From: Bryobacterales bacterium
Lineage (GTDB): Bacteria; Acidobacteriota; Terriglobia; Bryobacterales; Bryobacteraceae
Assembly (NCBI GenBank): GCA_027452065.1
Contig: DAIDHC010000178.1
Span: forward strand, 1 to 32,384
Length of the DNA stretch: 32,384 bases
Reading direction: 5' to 3'
Positions 1-8,355 of this stretch are shown here, one piece after another. Numbering within the stretch: the first letter of the stretch is position 1; each line of letters starts with the position of its first letter. Both the position numbers and the translations under genes were made by a program. The notes beneath the pieces were generated by a model. It was not told where the DNA came from. It saw nothing but the letters and a program-made list of their open reading frames with translations, and made no database searches.

Positions 1-109
1 CCTCGGATATCACGACCGGCGACGATCGGCTAAACTCAATCATCGCGTCCCCGCGCCGCAACCGCGAGACCCCGACGCGATCGACCGAAACCGACCGATT
101 TTCCCCCCT

Positions 110-2014
110 TTATCCGTCACTAGAAGGTAATGATTCGTTGAAATCCGACGATCGATCACGACGCGTCGATCCCGAAAACCCCACGCTCGAACCGGGAGAA
201 TCGATCCTCGCGCGGTTCCACGGCGATTTGGACGATAACCTGCGCTTCGGATCGACGATCGCACTCCTCACCAATCGACGCGTGCTTTGCCACAAACACT
301 TCGATTCGTCCCCGGCGAGAAAAGCCGCCCGCACATGGCTCACTCGCTCACCCGTCTCCTCACCTAGAAACGCCAAGCCCCCACCCGCACCGCAACAGAA
401 GCTCTTCTCATGCGACCGCGGAGCCTCTACAAGTGTGCCTGCCATGGTTACAACCTCTCGCGGAGCCTCATACACATCGCGGTACCGCCCCAGGTAGCAC
501 GGATCGTGATAGACGACAGTCTCGCCCTTCATCCCGCCCTCCGGCAGCCGGTCCCGGTGCCGCGCCAGGAATTCGCTGTGATGCTCGATCTCCGGCGCCT
601 CCCCGTATTCCTTCCAGTCCACGCCAATCGTCCGCACGCAATGCGGGCATATGGACACGATCTTCTTCACCTTGCTCTGCCGCAGCGTTTCCAGGTTCGC
701 CTCCGCCAGTTGCCCGAACGCCAGGTCGTTGCCCAGCCGCCGCGCCGGGTCCCCCGTGCACCGCTCTTTTCTCAACACCCCGAACGTCGTCCCCAGGTGC
801 CGCATGACCTGCGCGAACGCCGCCACAATCTCCCGCCCCCGCGGATCGTAGCCGCCCATGCATCCCAGCCACAAACAATATTCCTGCGTTCCGTCAAACA
901 CCGGAAATTCCTGCTTCTGGATAAACTTGTCCCGCTCGGCCGCCGAGAACCCCAGCGCATTCCCGTTCCGCTCCAGCGCCAGAAACAGTTTCGTGCCGTG
1001 CTCGTCCTCCCACTTGCCCGTGTTCACCGCTCCACGCCGCAGCCCGATAATCATCGGCAGATGCTGCACGCCCACCGGACACTGAAACTCGCACGAGCCG
1101 CACGTGGTGCACTGAAACGCCGCCTCCTGTGACAGATGCTTGCCCAACAGCGGCTCCTCGCTTCCCGGCCCGAGTTCGTTCAGATACGCCCGGAATCCCA
1201 GCGCAATCTGCTTCGGGTTCAGCTCCTTGCCCGTGTTATACGCCGGACAGTGCTCGCTGCAGCGCCCGCACTCCACGCACGAGTATGCCTGCAGCGCCAC
1301 CAGTTGCGTCACGTCCTTGCCCGCGTCCAGGCCGAAATCCTCGTCGCCCGAAAGCGGCGGAATCCTGCTGAATCCGTCACGCTTTAAAAAGACCGTCGCC
1401 GGGCTCAGCACCAGGTGGAGATGCTTGGTGTGCGGTATCAGCGGCAGAAACGCCAGAATCGTCAGCGTGTGCGCCCACCACAGCCACCGGTTCTCCTCCA
1501 TCCCCGGAAAAAAAGTCGCCAGATACGTCACCATCAGCAGGAAAATCAGCAGCGCGATCACCCCGCTTTCCGGATGCACCGGTCCCAGCCACTTCGGCCG
1601 CGCCAGAAACCGCCGCGCCGCCAGGCCCGCAATCGACACCGCAACGGCCACCGCGAACGCCGACGCCAGCGCGAAATACACCTGTCCGAACCAGCTCTGG
1701 CGCGGTAGCGCATTCCATCCGAACCCCTGCGCAAAATGGTTCACCGTCACCAAAGCGAACGCGCAAAATCCCCAGAACACAAACGCGTGTGCAATGCCCG
1801 GCAGAGGCCTCTGCCGGATCACCTTCCCCTGGCACAGCACTTCCCACACAAACGTCCCCACGCGCGCGTGAATGTTTCCCAGCCGGAAATCCGCATCCGG
1901 TTTCGCCGCCCGGATCCGCTTCCACACCCTGCCGAACCGCAACCAGAATCCGTACCCCGATGCCGCTATCAGCGCCGCAAGCAACACGGTCTCAACGCCC
2001 GACAGATGTACCAT
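110..2014 (-). CDS. Membrane-anchored 4Fe-4S/CCG-domain oxidoreductase (HdrD/GlpC-like), C-terminus replaced
   Basis: The likely role is electron transfer between a quinone pool and a soluble dehydrogenase at the inner membrane, as in other heterodisulfide-reductase-like fusions. The first ~205 residues carry about five hydrophobic segments like the NarI/nitrate reductase gamma b-type domain. Two ferredoxin motifs follow: [12 protein letters not shown] near residue 246 and [12 protein letters not shown] near 302. Two CCG cysteine-rich domains come next, with WLGCMGG and, near 540, [10 protein letters not shown] start at the ATG at 2014 (MVHLSG), just before the first membrane helix; upstream residues look non-coding and no clear Shine-Dalgarno is visible. 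After [13 protein letters not shown] (about base 326) the expected final ~45 residues, normally holding another Cys-containing helix, are missing. The frame instead runs through unrelated DNA to a stop at 110. The true gene is therefore 3'-truncated in this sequence. The family call is solid; the physiological donor is unknown. Confidence 0.85.
   Translation of the reverse strand: MVHLSGVETVLLAALIAASGYGFWLRFGRVWKRIRAAKPDADFRLGNIHARVGTFVWEVLCQGKVIRQRPLPGIAHAFVFWGFCAFALVTVNHFAQGFGWNALPRQSWFGQVYFALASAFAVAVAVSIAGLAARRFLARPKWLGPVHPESGVIALLIFLLMVTYLATFFPGMEENRWLWWAHTLTILAFLPLIPHTKHLHLVLSPATVFLKRDGFSRIPPLSGDEDFGLDAGKDVTQLVALQAYSCVECGRCSEHCPAYNTGKELNPKQIALGFRAYLNELGPGSEEPLLGKHLSQEAAFQCTTCGSCEFQCPVGVQHLPMIIGLRRGAVNTGKWEDEHGTKLFLALERNGNALGFSAAERDKFIQKQEFPVFDGTQEYCLWLGCMGGYDPRGREIVAAFAQVMRHLGTTFGVLRKERCTGDPARRLGNDLAFGQLAEANLETLRQSKVKKIVSICPHCVRTIGVDWKEYGEAPEIEHHSEFLARHRDRLPEGGMKGETVVYHDPCYLGRYRDVYEAPREVVTMAGTLVEAPRSHEKSFCCGAGGGLAFLGEETGERVSHVRAAFLAGDESKCLWQSTRRLVRSAIVDPKRRLSSKSPWNRARIDSPGSSVGFSGSTRRDRSSDFNESLPSSDG
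138..290 (+). pseudogene. 5' fragment of an ABC-transporter-like gene, cut at a junction
   Basis: About 50 codons read as the beginning of a real protein. A TTG start at 138 lies behind AGAAGG (122-127), and the frame includes a stretch like [18 protein letters not shown] followed by LLTNRRVL. That arrangement resembles the N-terminus of large ABC exporter proteins in the group sometimes labelled cyanophycin-metabolism-associated transporters; I recognise it only by general pattern. After codon 50 (about 287) the frame turns into Ser/Pro/Arg-rich shadow sequence, because the DNA from there on is the antisense of the Fe-S oxidoreductase gene. The stretch has many CGATCG-type words, unlike the rest of the window. 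Most likely it belongs to another genomic locus or another organism. Confidence 0.4.
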
Positions 2015-2093
2015 AGATAGAGATTTAGATTCGACTGTAACACGGCCGCTGGAAGATTCATTCCGCGCCATCAACGCCTGCTGGAGACTTTAT

Positions 2094-3059
2094 TTGCGCT
2101 TTCTAATTTCCGGAGCCGCCGGCTTTATCGGCTCCCACCTCTGCGACGTCCTCATCGACGCCGGCCATTCCATCGTCGCCCTCGATAATCTCATCACGGG
2201 TTCGCACCGCAATGTCGAGCACCTCGAGCGCCACCCGCGGTTCGAGCTCCGCCTGGTCGACGTCTCCCGCGATTTCTCCGTCCCCGGCCCCTTCGACGGC
2301 GTCTGGCATCTCGCCAGCCTCGCCAGCCCCAAGGACTACCTCGACCACCCCATCGAAACGCTTGAGTCCGGCTCCTCCGGCACCCGCAACCTGCTCGAAA
2401 TTGCCCGCCGCGACAACGCCAGCTTCCTGCTCACCTCCACCTCGGAATGCTACGGCGACCCCCAGGTCCATCCCCAAGTGGAAACCTACTGGGGCAACGT
2501 CAATCCCGTCGGCCCCCGCTCCTGCTACGACGAAAGCAAACGCTATGCCGAAGCCCTCACCATGGCCTACCACCGCGTCCACGGCCTGAAAACCCACATC
2601 GCGCGCATCTTCAACACCTACGGTCCCCGCATGCAGTTGAACGACGGCCGCGTCGTCCCCGCCTTCCTCGATCAGGCCCTCCGCGGCGAGCCCCTCACCG
2701 TCTTCGGCGACGGCAAACAAACCCGCAGCTTCTGCTACGTCAGCGATCTGGTCGACGGCCTCTGCCGCCTCATGGAATCCGGCGAACGCTACCCCGTCAA
2801 CCTCGGCAACCCCCTCGAACTCACCATCCTCGAGTTTGCCGAGCACATCCGCCGCCTCACCGGATCGAACGTCCCGCTCCTCCACTGCCCGCTCCCTCAG
2901 GACGACCCGCGCCAGCGCCAGCCCGATATCTCCAAGGCCCGCCAACTGCTCGGCTGGTTCCCCCGGGTCGAGCTCGAAGACGGCCTCCGCCGCACCATCG
3001 AATACTTCCGCGGCCGCCTCGACCCCGCCCTCGTCTCCGCTACCGCTCCACCTTCTTAA
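2094..3059 (+). CDS. UDP-glucuronate decarboxylase (UDP-xylose synthase)
   Basis: A cytoplasmic extended SDR enzyme that oxidises and decarboxylates UDP-glucuronate to UDP-xylose, a precursor for surface polysaccharide. The Rossmann motif GAAGFIGSH starts at residue 7. The catalytic set is visible as TSTSEC (T116, E118) and YDESK (Y145, K149). Family hallmarks such as [24 protein letters not shown] and TRSFCYV are all present. At 321 residues it matches the usual length. No ATG fits: I choose TTG at 2094 because GGAG (2083-2086) sits 7 bases upstream and the protein then begins right at the first beta strand ([10 protein letters not shown]). It is divergent from the Fe-S gene, with an 80-bp shared upstream region. 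Its 3' end overlaps the convergent hydrolase gene by 20 bp. A plain dTDP-glucose dehydratase is the alternative but fits the motifs less well. Confidence 0.93.
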   Translation: MRFLISGAAGFIGSHLCDVLIDAGHSIVALDNLITGSHRNVEHLERHPRFELRLVDVSRDFSVPGPFDGVWHLASLASPKDYLDHPIETLESGSSGTRNLLEIARRDNASFLLTSTSECYGDPQVHPQVETYWGNVNPVGPRSCYDESKRYAEALTMAYHRVHGLKTHIARIFNTYGPRMQLNDGRVVPAFLDQALRGEPLTVFGDGKQTRSFCYVSDLVDGLCRLMESGERYPVNLGNPLELTILEFAEHIRRLTGSNVPLLHCPLPQDDPRQRQPDISKARQLLGWFPRVELEDGLRRTIEYFRGRLDPALVSATAPPS

Positions 3060-4566
3060 ACTCGTAGTCGGGAAAGTCCAGGCTCTCGTCCGCCTCCCGC
3101 GCCAGCCTCATCCGCGCCCCCGCCACGCCTCCGCCCGCCTCCCGCTCGAACGTCAAAAACGTTTCCGGCCACGCCGCGTTCGCCCACCGGATCAGGTACG
3201 TCTCCTCCGCCCACCGCTCGGCCTTGCCCACAGCCCGCGGCAGCGGCGCCAGCCGCACCTCCAACCCCGCTCCGGCCGCCTTCACTTCCACATCGCCCAA
3301 AGCCTCGCTCCGGTATGTCCCCGCATACCGCGCCGCGTCCTCCGCCGGCCCCGCGCCCGCCGCCGCGTGCTTCCTCAGAACCTCACTCCACTCCCGCGCC
3401 TCGGCCTTCTCCCGCGCCTGAAACCGCTTCAGCGCCTCCCCGCTCCAGTCCCGCGGCGGCGCCCCCAGGTACGCATCCATCGCCCGCCGCGCCACCGCCG
3501 GCGCTACCGGCAGTTCCCCGTTGGTCAACACCACAACCCCCAGCTTCTCCTCCGGTAGCAGGGCGATGAACGATGTCATCCCCGCCAGCCCCCCGGCGTG
3601 CGACAGCATCTTCCGCCCCCGGTACTCCGACACTCCCCACCCCAGCCCGTATCCATTGAACAGCGGCGCATCCGCGCCCTCCACCGGCCTCGGCGTCTGC
3701 ACCTCCCACATCTCCCGCGACGTCTTCTCGCTGAACAGCCGCCGCCCGTCATACTGGCCGCGCCCCAGTTGCAGCATCATCCACCGCGCCATGTCCCGCG
3801 CCGTCGAGTTGATCGACCCGGCCGGCCCGATGTTGTCCGCGTTCCTCCGCTCCACCTCCCTGCTCTCGCCTCCGATGTAGCCGTTCGGATACGCCACGTC
3901 CCCTTCGCCCGCCAGTTTCGTGACGCTGGTGTTGCTGCGGCTCATGCCCAGGGGAGCGAAAATCCGCTGCGCGACAAAATCATCCCATCTCACCCCCGCC
4001 GCCGCCTCCACCACTTCGCCCGCCGCCAGGAACATCAGGTTCGAATAGGCGAACTTCGACCGGAAACTCGACGCCGGCTTCAGATACCGCACCCTCCGCA
4101 GCAGCTCCTCGCGCCCATACGTCGAGCCGAACACCATCAGGTCTCCCCCATAGGCCGGCAGCCCGCTCCGATGGCACATCAGGTCCCGCAGCCGCATCTC
4201 CCGCGTCACCCACGGATCGTACATCCGGAAGCCGGGCAGAAAATCGATCACCCGGCCGTCCCAGTCGAGCTTCCCCTCGTCCACCAGCATCGCCGCCGAG
4301 GCCGCCGTGAACGCCTTGGTGAGCGACCCGATGGCAAACACCGTGTCCTCATCCACCGCCGCCGCCCGCCCCAGCCGCCGCACTCCATACCCCCGCGCAA
4401 ACACCATCCGCCCGTCTTTCACCACCGCGATCGCCAGCCCCGGCTCCTTCCACTGGCTCACCGCCGCGCTCGTGTACTGGTCCAGATCGCCCGCCGGCCC
4501 TTCCGCTCCGGCCGCCAACGCCGCCACCGCGAGCGCCGCCCCAATCCACCGCGCCCAGCCCCTCAC
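3040..4566 (-). CDS. Exported serine hydrolase, class C beta-lactamase/PBP4-like family
   Basis: A penicillin-binding-protein-like esterase or peptidase acting outside the cytoplasmic membrane; the substrate is unknown. The N-terminus (RGWARWIG then a run of Ala/Val/Leu ending AAGAEG) is a Sec signal peptide. The SxxK motif is SLTK near residue 90, the YxN motif is YSN, and HAGG stands in place of KTG, as in this family. A C-terminal ~100-residue beta-rich domain resembles DUF3471. The usual size is 400-520 residues; this one has 508. I prefer the GTG start at 4566 because its GTGA overlaps the TGA stop of the upstream metal-dependent regulator, giving a 4-base coupling. An ATG at 4581 would add five residues. 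The two genes are almost certainly co-translated, so the hydrolase may respond to metal status or envelope stress. The 3' end overlaps the opposite-strand decarboxylase gene. Confidence 0.88.
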   Translation of the reverse strand: MRGWARWIGAALAVAALAAGAEGPAGDLDQYTSAAVSQWKEPGLAIAVVKDGRMVFARGYGVRRLGRAAAVDEDTVFAIGSLTKAFTAASAAMLVDEGKLDWDGRVIDFLPGFRMYDPWVTREMRLRDLMCHRSGLPAYGGDLMVFGSTYGREELLRRVRYLKPASSFRSKFAYSNLMFLAAGEVVEAAAGVRWDDFVAQRIFAPLGMSRSNTSVTKLAGEGDVAYPNGYIGGESREVERRNADNIGPAGSINSTARDMARWMMLQLGRGQYDGRRLFSEKTSREMWEVQTPRPVEGADAPLFNGYGLGWGVSEYRGRKMLSHAGGLAGMTSFIALLPEEKLGVVVLTNGELPVAPAVARRAMDAYLGAPPRDWSGEALKRFQAREKAEAREWSEVLRKHAAAGAGPAEDAARYAGTYRSEALGDVEVKAAGAGLEVRLAPLPRAVGKAERWAEETYLIRWANAAWPETFLTFEREAGGGVAGARMRLAREADESLDFPDYEFKKVER

Positions 4567-5219
4567 GCCGGCGCCACCCACACCCTCTCCGCCGCCGCCT
4601 TGCCCACCTTTACCTTCTCCCCCGCCACCTTCAACGTGTACGTCTCGTCGTAGTTCCGCTCGACCATTCTCACCGCCGCGCCGGGTTGAATTCCCAGCCC
4701 GTTCAACAGCTCCAGCAGCCTCCGGTCCCGCTCGAACACGCTCGCCACCGCCGCCTCATCCCCCTCCTCCATCTCGCTCAGCGTCCGCCATCCCCGCCGC
4801 CGCCGTTGCTTCGGCGTGTCCTTCATCACCCGGTTCCCGTGCGGGCAAGCCTCCCCTGTCCCCAGCTTTTCCACCAGCTTCCTCTCGAAATCCTCCGACA
4901 CCGCGTGCTCCAGTTGCTCGGCCTCGTCGTGGACTTTGTACCACTCCATGCCGAACACCTCCGTCAGCATCCGCTCAATCAGGTGGTGCCGCATCAGCAG
5001 CCGGTTGGCGATCTCCCGCCCGGCGCGCGTCAACTTCAACCGCCCCTCGCGCCCGGTGACGATCAGGTCGTCCCGCTTCAGCCGCTTGATCGCCATCGTC
5101 ACCGCCGGCGCCGACACGTTCAGCCACCGCGCCAGCGTCGCTGCAATCACCGGCTCGCCCTCGGTCTCCGCCTCCGCGATCGTCTTGAGGTAATTCTCTT
5201 TCGAGATCGTGATCTTCAC
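4563..5219 (-). CDS. MntR/DtxR-family metal-dependent transcriptional regulator with FeoA-like tail
   Basis: A cytoplasmic repressor that binds DNA when loaded with Mn(II) or Fe(II). Residues 1-65 form a winged helix-turn-helix (TLARWLNVSAPAVTMAIKRL is the recognition region, then a wing with GREGRLKLT). Residues 70-140 form the dimerisation and metal domain, with HHLIERML and a cluster HDEAEQLEHAVSED that carry the His/Glu ligands expected for the family. Residues 145-218 look like the SH3-like FeoA domain (LLNGLGIQPGAAVRMVERN). Length 218 is typical. No canonical Cys ligand of DtxR is seen in the cluster, so manganese-type MntR selectivity is plausible but inferred. The gene heads a two-gene unit with the serine hydrolase, joined by a GTGA overlap. 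No transporter gene lies beside it. Confidence 0.9.
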   Translation of the reverse strand: MKITISKENYLKTIAEAETEGEPVIAATLARWLNVSAPAVTMAIKRLKRDDLIVTGREGRLKLTRAGREIANRLLMRHHLIERMLTEVFGMEWYKVHDEAEQLEHAVSEDFERKLVEKLGTGEACPHGNRVMKDTPKQRRRRGWRTLSEMEEGDEAAVASVFERDRRLLELLNGLGIQPGAAVRMVERNYDETYTLKVAGEKVKVGKAAAERVWVAPA

Positions 5220-5318
5220 GAGTGTCCGCGCGGCGCCCGCGCGCCTTCTCAGATTCTAGCCTTCCCCGAATAGCCGAATGTATTGGTGCGTTGAACAAAG
5301 AAGCATCTGCGCTCCCGC
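5220..5318. other. Intergenic spacer upstream of the regulator, no gene seen
   Basis: This is the start of a ~415-base gap that runs to the phosphoesterase start at 5635. It should hold the promoter of the metal regulator. I see no clean -35/-10 pair and no obvious diad operator. The remainder of the gap contains the HTH relic described separately, then a small GAGCG-AAAG-CGCTC hairpin near 5435-5450 and nothing else I can name. Confidence 0.4.
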
Positions 5319-5417
5319 ATGGATGACTTTCTGAACGAAGAGGGCAGCTTCGAAGAGGCGCACGCGCAAGCGTCAAAGAGGTCACCGCGCGGCGGCTCGC
5401 CGGGCCATCGGGTGTAG
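5319..5417 (+). pseudogene. Relic of an XRE-type HTH (antitoxin-like) gene, 5' part only
   Basis: An ATG at 5319 opens 32 codons whose first ~20 (MDDFLNEEGSFEE, then AHAQASKR) match the characteristic N-terminal segment of short XRE/Fis-like HTH proteins. Those are often paired with RelE/HigB toxins and typically read DDFLxEEGxxEE...A.KR. The helix-turn-helix that should follow is absent: the frame continues with Arg/Gly/Ser-rich sequence and stops at 5415. No Shine-Dalgarno is evident. I interpret it as a truncated remnant left by an insertion or deletion; no toxin gene is visible. The resemblance is by recollection of the motif and covers only about 20 residues, so chance cannot be excluded. 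Confidence 0.4.
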
Positions 5418-5623
5418 GGAAGCGGAACCGGGCGAGCGAAAGCGCTCTCGTTCGTCCTCCCGGCTTTTTCCCGAGCGAATCTTTCACACTCCTCTTCGAG
5501 GACTCAGTGCAAGGCCCGCCGGACGCCGCGCGAACGTCTCCGCGACATCGTTTCTTAACCACGCCGCAATCAGTCCGAAAAGTTTGCCGTGCAAACTCAG
5601 GAAGAGTTCCAGCATTTCACTCC

Positions 5624-5630
5624 AGGAGGA
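5624..5630 (+). promoter_or_regulatory. Strong Shine-Dalgarno deciding the phosphoesterase start
   Basis: AGGAGGA lies 4 bases before the ATG at 5635. It fixes this start over the in-frame upstream codon at 5584, which would add 17 residues ahead of the signal peptide. It is the most consensus-like ribosome site in the window. Confidence 0.8.
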
Positions 5631-5634
5631 ACAC

Positions 5635-7566
5635 ATGTTTCAACCACCCCGCATCGTAAGGCCATTGCGGCGATTTCGAGTGTCGTACCGCAACTGTAAG
5701 GCGAGTCTCACTCTATTGATGGCCGTCAATCTGATGATTGGAGTTCCCGCTCGCTCCTTCGCGGATCCACCGGATCAGCGACGCACCGAATCCCCAATTA
5801 AACACGTGATCGTCATCATCGGCGAGAATCGCACGTTCGATCACGTTTTTGCCACCTATCAGCCGCGAAGAAACCAGACTGTTTCCAACCTGCTGTCCAA
5901 GGGCATCATCAACGCCGATGGGAGCCAGGGACCTAACTACCCGCAGTCGGCTCAATATAGCGCGGTTGACACCGGCACTTATTCCGTCAGCCCGCAGTCA
6001 AAGACACTGTATTCCAACATTCCGCCGGTCATGACGGACGGTGCCCCGACCAATCCGCCCTTCACCAGCGTGGCGGCGGCGGCCGCGGCCGAACCGAACC
6101 TGGCGCCCGGCTATACGGTCGATCTGACGACGGGTGGGACGGGACTCCCCGGCAAAGTAGTCGATACGCGTTTCCCGAATGCCTACAGTCTGGGCGAGGG
6201 AGTTTATCCCATTACGCCTGCCCTCCGCTACGACGACTACGCCTCCAGTCCCGTACACCGGTTCTACCAGATGTGGCAGCAACTGGACTGCAACGCCGGC
6301 CATGCGAGCCAGTCGAATCCAAGCGGCTGTCTGAACGACCTTTTCCCGTGGGTTGAGGTGACCATTGGCGCCGGCAGCAACGGCAATCCCCAGCCGGCCG
6401 GTTTCAACGACCTGTCGACCGGAGAAGGCTCCACCTCGATGGGTTTCTATAACGTCGCCAACGGAGATGCGCCCTACCTGAAATCGCTGGCGGATCAATA
6501 CTCGATCAGCGATAACCACCACCAGGCCGTGGAAGGTGGAACCGGCGCCAATCACATCATGCTGTTTTACGGCGACGACATTTGGTACAGCGACGGCAAC
6601 GGAAACCCACTTACTCCCCCGGCAAATCAGATTGAAAATCCGGATCCGCAATCGGGGACCAATAATTACTACAGCCAGGACGGTTACTCGGGTGGAACTT
6701 ATAGCGCCTGCGCCGACGCGGCACAGCCAGGAGTAACTTCGGTGGTGACATACCTCGCCTCCCTGACGCCGGCCATCAAGCCGAACTGCGATCCCGGGCA
6801 TTACTACATTCTGAACAATTACAATCCCGGCTATCTCGGCGACGGGACTCCGGCTCCGCTCGGCCCGAACACGTTCACGATTCCGCCGACCTCGGTGCGT
6901 CACATCGGCGATGCCCTGCTCGATAAGAACATCTCCTTCAAGTATTACGGAGAAGGTTGGGACGACTATGTGAAGGGCCTGCCCAATGAGTACTGCAACA
7001 TCTGCAACGGATTCCAGTATGCAAAGGACATCATGACCAACACGGCCTTGCGGACGGCTCACATTCAGGACGCGTCGAATCTGTTTTCGGACATCTCTGA
7101 AAACACGTTGCCGTCGGTTTCCTTCCTCAAACCGAGTGGTTATGCCGATGGGCATCCGGCTTCCTCCAAGCTCGACGTGTTCGAAGGATTCGTAAAGAAG
7201 GTGGTTGACGCCGTGCAGAGCAACAAGGAACTCTGGGAGAGCACAGCCATTTTGATTACGGTCGATGAAGGCGGCGGCTACTACGATTCCGGCTACGTGC
7301 AACCTCTCGACTTCTTCGGCGACGGCACCCGCATTCCTCTGATTGTAGTTTCACCGCACGCGCGGTCCGGCAAGGTCAGCCACACTTACTCCGACCACGT
7401 TTCCATCCTGAAGTTTATCGAAAGAAACTGGGGGCTGAAGCCGCTCACCGGCCGGAGCCGCGACAACTATCCGAATCCGGTCGCCTCCAAAGACAACCCA
7501 TACGTGCCGCTCAACAGCCCGGCAATTGGCGATCTGTTCGACATGTTCAATTTCGATTCGAATTGA
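5635..7566 (+). CDS. Secreted phospholipase C/acid phosphatase-type phosphoesterase (PF04185 family)
   Basis: Hydrolyses phosphoester bonds outside the cell, in phospholipids or other phosphomonoesters and diesters; the substrate cannot be told from sequence. Residues ~22-43 form a signal peptide ending VPARSFA. Mature motifs are HVIVIIGENRTFDHVF (residues 57-72, the metal and nucleophile Thr region), a middle SDNHHQAVEGGTGANH block, TVDEGGGYYDSG, and the closing RIPLIVVSPHARSG with SDHVSILKFIERNW. At 643 residues it is longer than simple acid phosphatases and close to bacterial PLC-like members. Codon use is clearly less GC3-biased than in both neighbours, suggesting horizontal acquisition or high-expression selection. 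It is monocistronic, with a consensus ribosome site before it and a strong terminator after it. The family is certain; the specificity (phospholipase against phosphatase) is open. Confidence 0.92.
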   Translation: MFQPPRIVRPLRRFRVSYRNCKASLTLLMAVNLMIGVPARSFADPPDQRRTESPIKHVIVIIGENRTFDHVFATYQPRRNQTVSNLLSKGIINADGSQGPNYPQSAQYSAVDTGTYSVSPQSKTLYSNIPPVMTDGAPTNPPFTSVAAAAAAEPNLAPGYTVDLTTGGTGLPGKVVDTRFPNAYSLGEGVYPITPALRYDDYASSPVHRFYQMWQQLDCNAGHASQSNPSGCLNDLFPWVEVTIGAGSNGNPQPAGFNDLSTGEGSTSMGFYNVANGDAPYLKSLADQYSISDNHHQAVEGGTGANHIMLFYGDDIWYSDGNGNPLTPPANQIENPDPQSGTNNYYSQDGYSGGTYSACADAAQPGVTSVVTYLASLTPAIKPNCDPGHYYILNNYNPGYLGDGTPAPLGPNTFTIPPTSVRHIGDALLDKNISFKYYGEGWDDYVKGLPNEYCNICNGFQYAKDIMTNTALRTAHIQDASNLFSDISENTLPSVSFLKPSGYADGHPASSKLDVFEGFVKKVVDAVQSNKELWESTAILITVDEGGGYYDSGYVQPLDFFGDGTRIPLIVVSPHARSGKVSHTYSDHVSILKFIERNWGLKPLTGRSRDNYPNPVASKDNPYVPLNSPAIGDLFDMFNFDSN

Positions 7567-7604
7567 ACCCGGCGATGAAAGCAGGGATGTGCAAGTAATA
7601 CCTC

Positions 7605-7640
7605 GCCGGCGATCTTACATGAGATCGCCGGCACTTTTTT
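7605..7640 (+). terminator. Rho-independent terminator after the phosphoesterase gene
   Basis: A perfect 11-bp stem GCCGGCGATCT / AGATCGCCGGC (7605-7615 with 7622-7632) closes a 6-base loop and is followed by AC and six T residues. It lies 38 bases past the stop codon and stands between convergent genes. On the opposite strand the tail is not T-rich, so it serves the plus-strand gene. Confidence 0.92.
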
Positions 7641-7719
7641 CCCCATGTGCTTCTTTGCCGGCCCGGCAGTTCTTGTTTGCGCCGGCACCGGAATCCGAGA
7701 CTTGACCTTGGGTCGAACT

Positions 7720-8343
7720 CTAGCCTTCCCCGCCGCGCCGTTTCAGAACCGGAAAAATCAACTCCCCGCCCTCGTCCCCCCGCTTCAGCCCCGCCGCCCC
7801 GTGATGAGCCTCCCACCGCTCCGGCTCAATCACCCTCAGCACCGCGATCTCGTCGCAGGAGGCGAACTTCGGACACCTCATGCAGTCCTTCCATGCCTTC
7901 AACGGCAGCAGCCCCCGCTCCACTTCCGCAAATCCCAGCCGCGCGAAAAAACCCGGCACGTACGTGAACGCGAACAACGCGTCCAGCCCGAATTCCCGCG
8001 CCTCCTCCACCAGAGCCTCCACCAGCCTCCGCCCCACGCCCGTCCCCTTCGCCTCCGCCCGCACCGCCAGCGACCGAACCTCCGCCATCTGCGGGCTGTA
8101 AAAATGCAGCGCCGCACACCCCACCAGCCTGTCCCCCGCGTACGCCACCGTGAAGTCCCGGATATTCTCGCTCAGATCGAACTCCGTCCGCGGCAGCATC
8201 ACACCCTGCTCCGCGTACCCGTTCACCAACTCCAGCATCGCCCCGATATCGCTCAGCGTCGCCTTCCGCGACACCTCGGCGGCCTCCAGCGCCACGCCGC
8301 CCGGCTCCCGAGAGACACCCGTTCCCATTGCATGATTATTCAT
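7720..8343 (-). CDS. GNAT acetyltransferase, ArgA-like (N-acetylglutamate synthase type)
   Basis: Transfers acetyl from acetyl-CoA to an amine; the closest pattern is the short, stand-alone N-acetylglutamate synthase group that starts arginine synthesis. Recognisable parts are NGYAEQGVMLPRT near residue 42, ENIRDFTVAY, VGCAALHFY, the acetyl-CoA loop VRSLAVRAEAKGTGVGRRL near 90-108, FAFTYVPGFFARLGF, and the CMRCPKFASCDE cysteine motif near the end. That last motif is typical of these ArgA-like proteins and may bind metal. Length 207 is slightly longer than usual because of N- and C-terminal extensions. The start could be the ATG at 8343 or 8328; neither has a convincing ribosome site. It is the last gene of the minus-strand run, 12 bases after the FAD oxidoreductase stop. 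No other arginine genes are adjacent, so pathway membership is inferred from the family alone. Confidence 0.82.
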   Translation of the reverse strand: MNNHAMGTGVSREPGGVALEAAEVSRKATLSDIGAMLELVNGYAEQGVMLPRTEFDLSENIRDFTVAYAGDRLVGCAALHFYSPQMAEVRSLAVRAEAKGTGVGRRLVEALVEEAREFGLDALFAFTYVPGFFARLGFAEVERGLLPLKAWKDCMRCPKFASCDEIAVLRVIEPERWEAHHGAAGLKRGDEGGELIFPVLKRRGGEG

Positions 8344-8355
8344 CTTCTAGAATAA

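Noticed and set aside
5435-5450. GAGCG-AAAG-CGCTC hairpin as a terminator or structured RNA
   Set aside because: Only a 5-bp stem with no T-run directly after it; hairpins this short are common in GC-rich DNA.
4975-5562. Long minus-strand open frame across the regulator gene and the gap up to 5562
   Set aside because: It is antisense-shifted relative to the regulator gene, and the part beyond 5219 is Arg/Ser/Pro-rich with no ribosome site or motif; openness is expected in GC-rich DNA.
5998-7302. 434-codon minus-strand open frame opposite the phosphoesterase gene
   Set aside because: It lies fully antisense to a gene with clear family motifs and has no recognisable domain of its own.
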